Of a stretch of 64,000 nt of DNA, positions 18,053 through 26,110 are shown piece after piece (within the stretch, counting starts at the first letter, position 1; every line of letters begins with the position of its first letter). Source of the DNA: Cocleimonas flava (GTDB lineage Bacteria; Pseudomonadota; Gammaproteobacteria; Thiotrichales; Thiotrichaceae); assembly GCF_004339015.1 (NCBI RefSeq), contig NZ_SMFQ01000002.1:1179351-1243350 (forward strand). The letters are read 5' to 3'. Under the pieces are notes generated by a model. The model did no database searches. It saw only the letters and a list, made by a program, of their open reading frames with translations, and was not told the DNA's origin. Made by a program: the position numbers and the translations under genes.

Positions 18053-19006
18053 ATGCAAAGTCATTTGGCCCAATTTGATTCGAAGCAGTCAACGCTGACA
18101 GGCGCGGGGATAAACTTGAAACCCCAGCACTATGAAGCAGCACTTTTATTAGCTGATGGACATTTTTCAGCTGACGCAGGCTCCCAGCCCAATGCTGTAT
18201 CAGAACTCTGGTTTGAAGTTCATACCGAGAACTACTTCGTACAAGGCGGGCCAAGACTTCGTTATTTACAAGAAATCGCCGATCGCTTTCCGCTTAGCTT
18301 TCACGGCGTCGCAGGTTCTCTCGGATCCTTTAACGAGAAACCTGCCACTATTACTACCAGTCATTTGGCACAGGTATCCAGTTTAGTTAAACGTTTTAGC
18401 CCTGTGTTAGTGTCTGAACATGCGACTTGGTCAACAAGTCAGCATGCTTATTTTTCTGACTTATTGCCTTTGCCGCGAACACAACAGGCTTTGAATTGCC
18501 TTTGTGATGGTATTGATCGCTATCAAGAGGCGATAGGTCGTACTATTCTGATTGAAAATCCAACCAATTATTTAGATTTTATCTCAGAAATGGATGAAGC
18601 AGATTTCTTGATGGAAGCTGCAAACCGAACCGGAGCAGGATTACTGGTCGACGTAAATAATTTATACCTCAGCTACCGTAATACTGCTTTAAACCCTCAG
18701 CAATACCTGGAATCTTTAAATCCTGCCAAAGTCGGTGAGATTCACATAGCCGGTTTTGATGCCGACCCTAATTTTCCCGATGATTTATTAATCGACAGTC
18801 ATGGAGCTCCAGTAGATGAAGCTGTGTGGGATTTATTAGAAACGGCTATTTCAATTTTAGGGCCTAAACCGGTGCTATTAGAACGTGATGATAATGTGCC
18901 CGAGTTTAGTGAGTTAATGACCGAGCGTAATCGCGCTTATTCGATTTTGATGGACTCATCCAGAATGGCTCAACAGCCTCAATTGGCGGTGACTAATGCC
19001 AGCTGA
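18053..19006 (+). CDS. bufB: MNIO enzyme (DUF692) for bufferin maturation
   Basis: 317 residues of the multinuclear iron oxidase family (MbnB, TglH). The TIM-barrel metal ligands can be read along the chain: WFEVHTENYF (53-62), FHGVAGSLG (83-91), SEHATWS (121-127), then ENPTNYL, DVNNLY, EIHIAGFD, DSHGAP and LERDDNVPE. With bufC it should modify cysteines of BufA. About 20 residues precede the usual family start (GINLKPQHY); no better start with a ribosome site is evident. Overlaps bufC by 11 nt. Confidence 0.93.
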   Translation: MQSHLAQFDSKQSTLTGAGINLKPQHYEAALLLADGHFSADAGSQPNAVSELWFEVHTENYFVQGGPRLRYLQEIADRFPLSFHGVAGSLGSFNEKPATITTSHLAQVSSLVKRFSPVLVSEHATWSTSQHAYFSDLLPLPRTQQALNCLCDGIDRYQEAIGRTILIENPTNYLDFISEMDEADFLMEAANRTGAGLLVDVNNLYLSYRNTALNPQQYLESLNPAKVGEIHIAGFDADPNFPDDLLIDSHGAPVDEAVWDLLETAISILGPKPVLLERDDNVPEFSELMTERNRAYSILMDSSRMAQQPQLAVTNAS

Positions 19007-19850
19007 TCATTCTTCACACAGTGAGTATTTGCGTGCATTTCAGCAATTCATGCAAACGGGAGAAAAAGCACAGTTAGCTTCTTTCCTCGAAGACAGCAGA
19101 CCTGAAGCATTCTTAAGCGTTTACCGGAATGGTTTTATCCGAGCCAGTGTTTCTGCACTTGAAAGTAATTTCCCGACGCTGGTTAAACTTTGGGGAGACG
19201 ACTACTTCGCACAAGTGGCAGGCGCTTATGTCAACGCTACACCGCCATCCAATGCAACGCTAATAGGCTATGGTTTTGAAAACCGTACCGAACAATCTGT
19301 GGATGATGAATTAGAGCCGTCAACCCTTAGCTTTTTAGAGTTCCTTCAGCAACATCTCGCTGAGGTGTTAGTTCAATTTCCTTATGTGCCTGATATCTGT
19401 CGTTTAGATCAAGCCTGGTTAGAATCACTCAATGAGAATGGAGAGTCGTTTCTAACACTTGAGGTTGTTCAGGATTTAATAGCACAAGGGGAAGATTTAT
19501 CGGAATTACCATTAACAGTGGTTGATTCAAGCCGAGTGGTTGATCTGGAGTTCGATATCTTTGAATTATGGGGGCAACTGCGGTTCGGAGAAATTTCAGA
19601 AGACCATAAAATAGAGTTAAATCCACATCAGAACTCCGTGATTTTTTGGCAGATGGATTTACAGGTGCAAGCTAAACCTTTGTCTGCCGTTGAAGCGGTA
19701 TTCATGAAGTGTTTGAAACAGACTGCAGATATTGATGAAGCAACAAAGCAGGCGTTGGCAATGGATGAAAGTTTTGATATTTCAACCTTATTTGCTGAGC
19801 TACTGAACGCCCATCTATTACAACGCTTACAAAAACTTCCACAAAAATAA
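18996..19850 (+). CDS. bufC: bufferin maturation partner (DUF2063 / MbnC-like)
   Basis: 284 residues. The N-terminal DUF2063 domain has FLSVYRNGFIRASVSALESNFPTLVKLWGDDYF, given here as the motif YRNGF then LESNFPTL, and the family ending AYVNATPPSNATLIGYG. It is the peptide-recognition partner of DUF692 enzymes: it presents the precursor to BufB. The C-terminal part (about 150-284) is the less conserved helical/beta extension seen in other BufC proteins. Start overlaps the bufB end, implying coupled translation in a 1:1 complex. Confidence 0.9.
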   Translation: MPADHSSHSEYLRAFQQFMQTGEKAQLASFLEDSRPEAFLSVYRNGFIRASVSALESNFPTLVKLWGDDYFAQVAGAYVNATPPSNATLIGYGFENRTEQSVDDELEPSTLSFLEFLQQHLAEVLVQFPYVPDICRLDQAWLESLNENGESFLTLEVVQDLIAQGEDLSELPLTVVDSSRVVDLEFDIFELWGQLRFGEISEDHKIELNPHQNSVIFWQMDLQVQAKPLSAVEAVFMKCLKQTADIDEATKQALAMDESFDISTLFAELLNAHLLQRLQKLPQK

Positions 19851-19871
19851 AATTTAATCGAGTAACACGCT

Positions 19872-20405
19872 ATGAATTTAATCCGATCATTTTATATTGC
19901 CGTATTTGAATGGCTGAATATATTGTTTAAACCACTGGCTATGCTGGGCTTACGCTGGCAACTTTTCAGTGTGTTCTTTTATTCTGGTTTAGCCAAATGG
20001 AATGGTTTTTTGAAACCCGATCCCGGCGTCTATGATTTATTTCTGTATGAGTTTTTCTGCCCTGAAGAACCACGAGAAGGCGCGCTTTTGCTGTGTGATC
20101 CTAAAACTTTAGAGTATGTGGATGGCTCATCTACCGTTGCTTATATTAAGTACTTTGCTGTAGCTGCAGGCGTGGCAGAAATCGTATTGCCACTAATGAT
20201 CATCGTTGGATTGTTTACGAGATTTGCCGCACTAGGCATCCTCGGTATGACTATCTTTATCCAGTTAGCAGTATTCCCGACATGGTCGCACTGGGTGAAT
20301 CCTGCAATGTGGTGGGCCGGAGTTGCGGCCGCATTGATTGTTATCGGGCCAGGTAAGTTGTCGCTAGATTACTGGTTGGGTTTAGAGAAAAAGACCAGCA
20401 AATAA
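19872..20405 (+). CDS. bufD: DoxX-family membrane protein of the bufferin operon
   Basis: 177 residues. DoxX fold with four membrane spans; the first contains the conserved RWQLFSVFFYSGLAKW and the fourth region ends WAGVAAALIVIGPGKLSLD. An inserted loop (DPGVYDLFLYEFFCPEEP) carries two cysteines, and FFCPEEP..LLCDPKT is reminiscent of other buf-linked DoxX proteins. It lies 21 nt after bufC. Its task in bufferin export, redox or copper handling has not been shown. Convergent with znuB. Confidence 0.85.
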   Translation: MNLIRSFYIAVFEWLNILFKPLAMLGLRWQLFSVFFYSGLAKWNGFLKPDPGVYDLFLYEFFCPEEPREGALLLCDPKTLEYVDGSSTVAYIKYFAVAAGVAEIVLPLMIIVGLFTRFAALGILGMTIFIQLAVFPTWSHWVNPAMWWAGVAAALIVIGPGKLSLDYWLGLEKKTSK

Positions 20406-20438
20406 CTCCAGCAAGAATACACGAATACGATTCCAATT

Positions 20439-20466
20439 GTAATCGACGGCTTGTGCTGTCGATTAC
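20439..20466. terminator. inverted repeat between bufD and znuB
   Basis: GTAATCGAC (20439-20447) and GTCGATTAC (20458-20466) form a 9-bp stem with a 10-nt loop. A weak T-rich stretch follows 14 nt later on the plus strand. It is a plausible end of the bufABCD transcript, without the classic adjacent T-tract. Confidence 0.5.
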
Positions 20467-20487
20467 CGCAAGCTAAGCACCTTTTTC

Positions 20488-21273
20488 TTAAATACGTTTG
20501 CTAAAAACCTGGCTCAACAAAAATAAAGAAGAAGCAGCTACTACGATCGATGGGCCCGCAGGCGTGTCCCATAAGAAAGAAGCGCTTAATCCCAGAATCA
20601 CAGAAATACAGCCCACGACGATAGCAAGCACTGCCATTTGTTCTGGTGTTTTAGAGAATTGTCTAGCCGTTGCCGCGGGTATAATTAACAGTGATGTGAT
20701 TAGCAAGGCGCCGATTATTTTCATCGCTATTGCCACCAAAACCGCAATCAGCAATGTATAGATCGCGCTGATTAGTGAGATATTAACGCCTTCTACCAAA
20801 GCCAGTTCTTCATGTACGGTTAATGATAATAATGGTTTCCAGATCACGGTGAGTACGGCTAAAACCACCCCCACACTTACAGCGATTAATCCTAAATCTG
20901 TCCATGTAACCGCGAGGATGTCACCGAATAACCATGCATTCAAATCAACCCGCATGCCATGCACAAAGCTGATTAAGACTAAGCCTAGCGACAATGCGCT
21001 GTGTGAAATGATGCCGAGTAGGGCGTCGCTACCCAGTCGTTTTTGCCGCTGCGATAGTATCAGTAAGGCAGCGACCAATAATGTAGAAACCAGGATGCCA
21101 ATATTCACATTGATCGACATGAGCATGCCGAGAGCCACACCTAATATCGCTGAGTGAGATAAGGTATCGCCAAAATATGCCATCCGACGCCAGAGTAGAA
21201 AAGCACCTAATGGGCCGGCAATTAATGCAATCGCGACGCCTGCCAGAATGGCGCGGACTAAAAAATCATCCAT
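20488..21273 (-). CDS. znuB: zinc ABC transporter permease
   Basis: 261 residues of the ABC-3 family (ZnuB/TroC). Seven to eight membrane spans begin FLVRAILAGVAIALIAGPLGAFLLWRRMAYFGDTLSHSAILGVALG (motif LWRRMAYFGDTLSHSAILG), which is the conserved N-terminal block of zinc permeases. It sits at the end of a two-gene unit and overlaps znuC by 8 nt. Together with ZnuC and the divergently encoded ZnuA it forms the high-affinity zinc importer. Confidence 0.93.
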   Translation of the reverse strand: MDDFLVRAILAGVAIALIAGPLGAFLLWRRMAYFGDTLSHSAILGVALGMLMSINVNIGILVSTLLVAALLILSQRQKRLGSDALLGIISHSALSLGLVLISFVHGMRVDLNAWLFGDILAVTWTDLGLIAVSVGVVLAVLTVIWKPLLSLTVHEELALVEGVNISLISAIYTLLIAVLVAIAMKIIGALLITSLLIIPAATARQFSKTPEQMAVLAIVVGCISVILGLSASFLWDTPAGPSIVVAASSLFLLSQVFSKRI

Positions 21274-22135
21274 GCGTGTGTTTTTCCTGCTCTTTAGTTG
21301 TTACTTTTTCAATGGCGATATCTGTATGTTCATGATGCGAATGATTGTGGTCTGCATGTTTACATTCGCCCACCACAACATCACCGTTTAACTCGTGACA
21401 ATGATTATGGTGATGGGTGTAAACAGCTAAACCTTCGGCGGGTAAATTGCCAAATAGTCGCTGATATTCTGGGTGTTTGCTGACATCATCCGGTTGTCCG
21501 CTACAGCAGATATGCTGATTTAAGCACAGCACCTGATCTGTTTTTTGCATCACTAAATGTAAGTCATGAGAAACCATTAAAACACCGAAACCATAGGTGT
21601 TTTTTAAGGCGGCAATTTGTTCGTAAAGCTCTGCTTGGCCGGTAACATCAACACCTTGTGCAGGTTCGTCGAGTATCAGTAATTCGGGTTTACGTAGCAA
21701 TGCTCGTGCCAGTAAAACGCGCTGAAATTCGCCGCCAGATAATTGTTGAATCGCTTGTTTTGCAAGGTGCTTAACCCCGGTTTCTTCTAACGCGTCTTTT
21801 GCTTTTGCGGTATTGCTAAATGATCGGGAAGACAGCGACACAAACCGTTCTACAGTAAGCGGCAACAGTGAGTCGATTGCCATTTTTTGTGGGACATAAC
21901 CAATGCGTAATTTGGGTTTTCGATACACCCCCCCACTTTGAGCCGTTTCTAATCCTAAAAGAATGCGAATCAGTGTCGATTTGCCTGCGCCATTAGGGCC
22001 AATAACCGTCAGGATTTTTCCTGCTTGCAATTGCAGGCTTACATCATGCAGAATCGTCTTCCCTTGCAGGCTAAGGTTGATATGATCTAGCGAAGCCAGT
22101 AACTCAACATTTTTATTTTGGATAGGATCAGACAT
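21266..22135 (-). CDS. znuC: zinc ABC transporter ATPase with His-rich tail
   Basis: 289 residues from ATG at 22135. Walker A GPNGAGKST, signature LSGGEFQRVLLARAL, Walker B LLILDEPAQGVD and the switch His in VMVSHDLH are all intact. The C-terminus ends in a histidine-rich tail (HHHNHCHE and later HADHNHSHHEHTD) that could bind zinc. The open frame continues upstream to 22297, but that stretch is antisense to the znuA signal peptide and has no ABC similarity. The chosen ATG forms CATG with the znuA start. Dispersed repeat copy 7 lies inside, encoding SGGVYRK. Confidence 0.92.
   Translation of the reverse strand: MSDPIQNKNVELLASLDHINLSLQGKTILHDVSLQLQAGKILTVIGPNGAGKSTLIRILLGLETAQSGGVYRKPKLRIGYVPQKMAIDSLLPLTVERFVSLSSRSFSNTAKAKDALEETGVKHLAKQAIQQLSGGEFQRVLLARALLRKPELLILDEPAQGVDVTGQAELYEQIAALKNTYGFGVLMVSHDLHLVMQKTDQVLCLNQHICCSGQPDDVSKHPEYQRLFGNLPAEGLAVYTHHHNHCHELNGDVVVGECKHADHNHSHHEHTDIAIEKVTTKEQEKHTHG
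21924..21948 (-). repeat. dispersed G-run repeat, copy 7 (inside znuC)
   Basis: Minus strand: AAACGGCTC arm, exact 13-mer AAGTGGGGGGGTG (21926-21938), read as A AGT GGG GGG GTG in the znuC frame, a different frame from the hemD copy. Confidence 0.82.
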
Positions 22136-23363
22136 GCGCGGTATTGTACTCTTTTTTTTGCTTTCTGGAATGCTCACTGCGTGTGGAAATAATGGTGGCG
22201 ATAAAGAGTCGGTAGAAAACAAAGCAGAAAACAAAGCAGAAACTAAAACAGTAACCGAAAAAATTAAAGTATCCGAACCATTACATATTGTTACCACGAT
22301 TAAGCCATTGCAATCGATTGTTTTGGCGATTTTGGGTGATCAGTTAGAAGACCATGTGAGTAGTTTTCAACTAATCCCCGACTATTCATCACCGCATAAT
22401 GCCAGTTTTAAGCCTTCTGATATTCGTAAAGTGTCGCAGGCGGATATCATTTTCCGTATCGATGAGCACATGGAAGTGATGCTAAACCCTTTGCTGGAAA
22501 AGCATAAAGACAAACTCATCTCATTAGCCGAAGTTGAAGGTATCGCGTTAATAGACTGGGATAGCATGCGCAAAGCAAAAAACAAAATATTAAAACAAGC
22601 GGCGCTGGAATTGGGACATGGCGAACATGATCACGATCATGAGCCACACGAAGGTCATGTCGATGGTGACGAACATGAATCTCATGCGTCTGAAGCGTCT
22701 GAAGTAAAACCTGATGATAATGTTGAAGTCAGCTCTGAGACCATTTCTGAGACTAGTCCCGAGACCAAAGCTGAAGAGGAAGCATTAACATCTAAAGAAG
22801 TCATTGCTGAAACGAAAATTTTCGATAGTCATAATCATGGGAAACAGGATATGCATATCTGGACATCCCCCAAAAATGCACTATTAATGGCACGTAAAAT
22901 CACTCAGGAATTGTCCAGGCTAGACCCAGAGAATCAGAAAATATACGAGAAAAATCTGGATACGTTTGACGCTAAACTGGGTCAGGAGTCAATGCAGATA
23001 ACGCAGCAATTAAATGGTAAAACAGCCATTCCGTATATTGTGTTTCATAATTCATGGCAGTATTTTGCACACGAATTTGGAATCGCCGATCCAATCGTTC
23101 TTAATACACATGAAGGTTTAACAAGTGGAGCGAAGAAACTAAGCGCAACCCGCCAGTTAATTTCTGATTTGAATATACGTTGCGTTTTTACTGGCCCAGA
23201 TATCACAAAATCTCAGGTAGATAATTTGCTGCCTAAAAATGCCAGTAAGGAAATAAGAGTGGTAGAAATAGATGTACTTGCCAGAAAAATAGAGCCAAAC
23301 CAAGATGCATATCTTGGTTGGCTCAACAATATGGGCAAAGCCATATCGAACTGCTTGCAATAG
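22134..23363 (+). CDS. znuA: zinc-binding lipoprotein of the Znu transporter
   Basis: 409 residues, longer than most ZnuA because of an acidic/His-rich insert. Lipoprotein signal peptide LFFLLSGMLTAC; zinc ligands expected at His in DYSSPHNASFKPSD, His in MHIWTSPKNALLM, His in VFHNSWQYF, and the C-terminal EIDVL. The insert (about 160-235) has HGEHDHDHEPHEGH and many Glu/Ser, a zinc-gathering loop. AGGA lies 8 nt before the ATG. The start codon overlaps that of znuC on the other strand. Confidence 0.92.
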   Translation: MRGIVLFFLLSGMLTACGNNGGDKESVENKAENKAETKTVTEKIKVSEPLHIVTTIKPLQSIVLAILGDQLEDHVSSFQLIPDYSSPHNASFKPSDIRKVSQADIIFRIDEHMEVMLNPLLEKHKDKLISLAEVEGIALIDWDSMRKAKNKILKQAALELGHGEHDHDHEPHEGHVDGDEHESHASEASEVKPDDNVEVSSETISETSPETKAEEEALTSKEVIAETKIFDSHNHGKQDMHIWTSPKNALLMARKITQELSRLDPENQKIYEKNLDTFDAKLGQESMQITQQLNGKTAIPYIVFHNSWQYFAHEFGIADPIVLNTHEGLTSGAKKLSATRQLISDLNIRCVFTGPDITKSQVDNLLPKNASKEIRVVEIDVLARKIEPNQDAYLGWLNNMGKAISNCLQ

Positions 23364-23423
23364 TATTAATTGGGAGATTTCACTATTGCCAGCGGTACCT
23401 TGAAAACCAGAAGCTGCTAGCAA

Positions 23424-24392
23424 CTACCAACGCAGCTCAACTGGGAATGGAGAAAGATAACGCTGTTTAGCAATGTAGTCATTAGGGTGTCTCGAAAAAT
23501 GATGCTTGAGCAATGTAAGCGGCATTATTAATGGCACTTCGCCTTTTTGAAAAGACATAATGCTATTTAACAATTCCTGACGGTCATCGCTATCAATCTT
23601 CTTTCGTAAGTAACCCATAATGTGCTGTAACGCATTAGTGTGACGTTTACGGTCTGGTTGTTTCTTTAGTACATTCATTGCCAGTGAGATGTACGACTCA
23701 GCTAACTCATCGATATCGGCACTGCCTGCTGTGGCGATCATTTGACCGAGTTCGCGAGCAATGTGCTGGTTGTGCGCCATAAACAAATATTTTTGTTGTG
23801 CATGGAAGTTTACCAGGCCACGTGGTGTGATACCTTCTTTAACCATACACTGCCAGTCGTTGTATAAGTAAACACGGGTGAGGAAGCTTTCACGAAGATT
23901 TACATCGTTCAAGCGGCCTTCTTCTTCCATTGGCATGTGTGGGAAGTGCTCTTTGATTACAGCCGCGTAAATGCCAACGCCGTCTTTATGTACAAAATGT
24001 CCTTCAGGGCTGTACACCTTTACACGTTCCATGCCGCAACTAGGTGAGTCCTTCTTGAAAATATAACCACTGATATCAGATAGATAATTTTTTGCGATCA
24101 TCTCTGAGTATTCATGTAGGTCATTGGTAAAATCTAATTCGTTATTTTTAACATCTACTGCGTACGCTTTTTTACCATCATCTTCTGACTTACGTACTAA
24201 ACGAATAGGTTTACGAGGGATACCCATACCTATGGCAACTTCAGGACAAAATGTCTGGAAATCAAAAAAACGGGCTAATGTATTTTGAATATATTGACTG
24301 CGCTTGTGTCCGCCATCAAAGCGAACTTCATTGCCAAGAAGGCAACTGCTGATACCGAGTTTTAGTTTTGGGAAATTATTGTTACTTAGCAT
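23424..24392 (-). CDS. DUF523-DUF1722 (YbgA-like) protein
   Basis: 322 residues. The N-terminal DUF523 domain (about 10-155) has KLGISSCLLGNEVRFDGGHKR, with SSCLLG, FCPEVAIGMGIPR and the cysteine motif KDSPSCGMERVKVY. The C-terminal DUF1722 domain (about 195-310) has FHAQQKYLFMAHNQ. E. coli YbgA is the DUF1722 part alone and also sits beside phrB. The family turns up repeatedly in light- and UV-response clusters; DUF523 has been linked to thiouracil desulfidase (TudS) activity. Divergent from phrB with a light-operator between. Confidence 0.9.
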   Translation of the reverse strand: MLSNNNFPKLKLGISSCLLGNEVRFDGGHKRSQYIQNTLARFFDFQTFCPEVAIGMGIPRKPIRLVRKSEDDGKKAYAVDVKNNELDFTNDLHEYSEMIAKNYLSDISGYIFKKDSPSCGMERVKVYSPEGHFVHKDGVGIYAAVIKEHFPHMPMEEEGRLNDVNLRESFLTRVYLYNDWQCMVKEGITPRGLVNFHAQQKYLFMAHNQHIARELGQMIATAGSADIDELAESYISLAMNVLKKQPDRKRHTNALQHIMGYLRKKIDSDDRQELLNSIMSFQKGEVPLIMPLTLLKHHFSRHPNDYIAKQRYLSPFPVELRW

Positions 24393-24425
24393 TTCAGTCT
24401 CCTGAAGTAGGTTATTTTCAATCAG

Positions 24426-24473
24426 TATACATGGCTATACATAAGTTGTACAATTAATTTAAATAGTTATACA
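24426..24473 (-). promoter_or_regulatory. predicted LitR/CarH operator A (phrB / DUF523 intergenic)
   Basis: Four TRTACA hexamers on the plus strand at 24426, 24436, 24447 and 24468, that is steps of 10, 11 and 21 bp. Read on the minus strand they give TTGTATAACT and TTGTACAACT, 21 bp apart. A further TGTATA is at 24493. Direct repeats at one or two helical turns are what CarH/LitR dimers and tetramers bind. It lies between divergent promoters. Confidence 0.65.
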
Positions 24474-24541
24474 ATTATGATCAAAATAGAGTTGTATATT
24501 TAATAATTTAAGGCGTTTAAACGCGCTAAGGAAAAGCATTT

Positions 24542-25963
24542 ATGATTGGTATCGTCTGGTTTAGGCAAGATTTACGGTTAGCGGATAACGCTGCATTGCT
24601 ACACGCGTGCAATGAGTGTGATGTCGTAATCCCCGTATTTATTGACGATGCTATGGAGGAAAGTATTAGTAGTATTGGTGGTGCAAGTAGTGCCTGGTTA
24701 CATCGAAGCTTAGAAAGTTTGTCAGCAGATTTAAGCTCTCAGCAGTCAAAGTTAATTTTTAGGCAGGGCGAACCGTTAAAGGTTTTAAGCGAACTGATCA
24801 ATGAAACTAAGGCTACACATCTGTACTGGAATCGTTGCTATGAGCCAAAAGTAAGAAAACGCGACGAAGAAATTAAAACGACCTTAAGTAAGCAAATCTT
24901 AAGCAAGCAAATAAAGGTAAAAAGTTTTAAAGGCAGTTTATTACTGGAGCCATGGGAGGTATCAAAACAAGACGATACACCGTATCGCGTATTTACGCCT
25001 TATTGGAAAGCATTGGTACAAAAACTCATCCTTACATCGCCGTATGAAATGCCATCGGATTTAAAGCCGGCAGAAAAGTGGCCAGATTCTTTAGAGCTTA
25101 ATCAACTTAAACTTCTCCCTCAGGAACCTATCCCAAGATGGGATGAAGCAATGATGAAGCATTGGAAAGTAGGCGAAGATGCTGCACATGATGCATTGCA
25201 TGAGTTTTTAGAAGATGGCGTACAAAACTACAAAGAAAAACGAGACTTCCCTGCAATTGGTGGCACTTCGTTACTTTCACCACATTTACACTTTGGTGAA
25301 ATAAGCCCATTACAGGTATTTCACTACAGCAATATGCATAAAGCACAAAACCCGCATCACGATCACGGCGTTGGACATATTTTACGTCAAGTCGTGTGGC
25401 GTGAGTTTGCCTATGCATTGTTGTACCACTTTCCTGAAACGGTTACCGATCCTTTATTCGAAAAATACAAAGGATTTGAATGGCGTAACAATGAAGAAGA
25501 ATTAAAACGCTGGCAGCAGGGTAATACGGGTTTTCCTATCATTGATGCGGGTATGCGAGAGCTTTGGCAAACAGGTTATATGCATAATCGTGTCAGGATG
25601 ATCGCTGCGTCCTTCTTAACCAAAAATTTATTAATTCATTGGCACAAGGGCGAAGCATGGTTTCGCGATACTTTGGTTGATGCAGATATCGCCAATAACA
25701 CAATGGGTTGGCAATGGGTTGCAGGAAGTGGTGCGGATGCTGCGCCGTACTACCGAATATTTAACCCTGTGTTACAAAGCAATAAATTTGATGGCAAGGC
25801 AGAATACATTCGTCGGTGGGTTCCAGAGCTAAGTAAACTGGATAATAAAGCGATTCATCAGCCTTCTGAAGAGCAAGCAAAGCAATGCAATTACCCAGAA
25901 GCGATGGTTGATCTGAAAGCTACGAGAGAGCGTGCGCTTGATAGATACTCCCAAATTAAATAG
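24542..25963 (+). CDS. phrB: CPD photolyase, class I
   Basis: 473 residues. Repairs cyclobutane pyrimidine dimers using blue light. The N-terminal antenna domain (IVWFRQDLRLADNAAL) is Rossmann-like. The FAD domain carries GGTSLLSPHLHFGEISP, VVWREFAYALLYHFP, and the dimer/FAD-binding block TGFPIIDAGMREL, MHNRVRMIAASFLTKNLLIHW, DADIANNTMGWQWVAGSG. Trp and Asn positions match the electron-transfer and FAD-contact residues of CPD enzymes. Followed by repeat copy 8 in terminator orientation. The light-operator A lies upstream. Confidence 0.97.
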   Translation: MIGIVWFRQDLRLADNAALLHACNECDVVIPVFIDDAMEESISSIGGASSAWLHRSLESLSADLSSQQSKLIFRQGEPLKVLSELINETKATHLYWNRCYEPKVRKRDEEIKTTLSKQILSKQIKVKSFKGSLLLEPWEVSKQDDTPYRVFTPYWKALVQKLILTSPYEMPSDLKPAEKWPDSLELNQLKLLPQEPIPRWDEAMMKHWKVGEDAAHDALHEFLEDGVQNYKEKRDFPAIGGTSLLSPHLHFGEISPLQVFHYSNMHKAQNPHHDHGVGHILRQVVWREFAYALLYHFPETVTDPLFEKYKGFEWRNNEEELKRWQQGNTGFPIIDAGMRELWQTGYMHNRVRMIAASFLTKNLLIHWHKGEAWFRDTLVDADIANNTMGWQWVAGSGADAAPYYRIFNPVLQSNKFDGKAEYIRRWVPELSKLDNKAIHQPSEEQAKQCNYPEAMVDLKATRERALDRYSQIK

Positions 25964-26023
25964 TGCCTTAGCTTATTTAATCAGAATTTAATCAGAGAAT
26001 TAGTAATAGCAAATTAGTTAAAA

Positions 26024-26051
26024 GCCACCCCCTACTTATAACCATTTTTTT
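26024..26051 (+). repeat. dispersed G-run repeat, copy 8 (terminator of phrB)
   Basis: C-rich on plus with one fewer base in the run (CACCCCCTACTT, 26026-26037), TATAACCA arm, T7 (26045-26051). It is 60 nt after the phrB stop and forms an inverted pair with copy 9. Confidence 0.82.
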
Positions 26052-26056
26052 AGTAT

Positions 26057-26085
26057 AAAAAAACGCCTCAAAGTAGGGGGGTGGC
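26057..26085 (-). repeat. dispersed G-run repeat, copy 9 (terminator of litR)
   Basis: A7, CGCCTCA arm, exact 13-mer AAGTAGGGGGGTG at 26071-26083. On the minus strand it ends in T7 and lies 25 nt after the litR stop. Facing copy 8, the outer arms GCCACCCCC and GGGGGGTGGC can also pair over the whole 62 bp. Confidence 0.88.
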
Positions 26086-26110
26086 ATAGGCTAGATTGAA
26101 TAGGTGTTGA

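Noticed and set aside
20861-20885. Possible degenerate copy of the dispersed repeat inside znuB (ACCACCCCCACACTTACAG)
   Set aside because: The C-run is broken, the arm does not match and there is no T-tract; too weak to count with the eighteen.
22136-22297. N-terminal 54-residue extension of ZnuC
   Set aside because: It is antisense to the ZnuA signal peptide and has no similarity to ABC ATPases; the ATG at 22135 gives a normal N-terminus.
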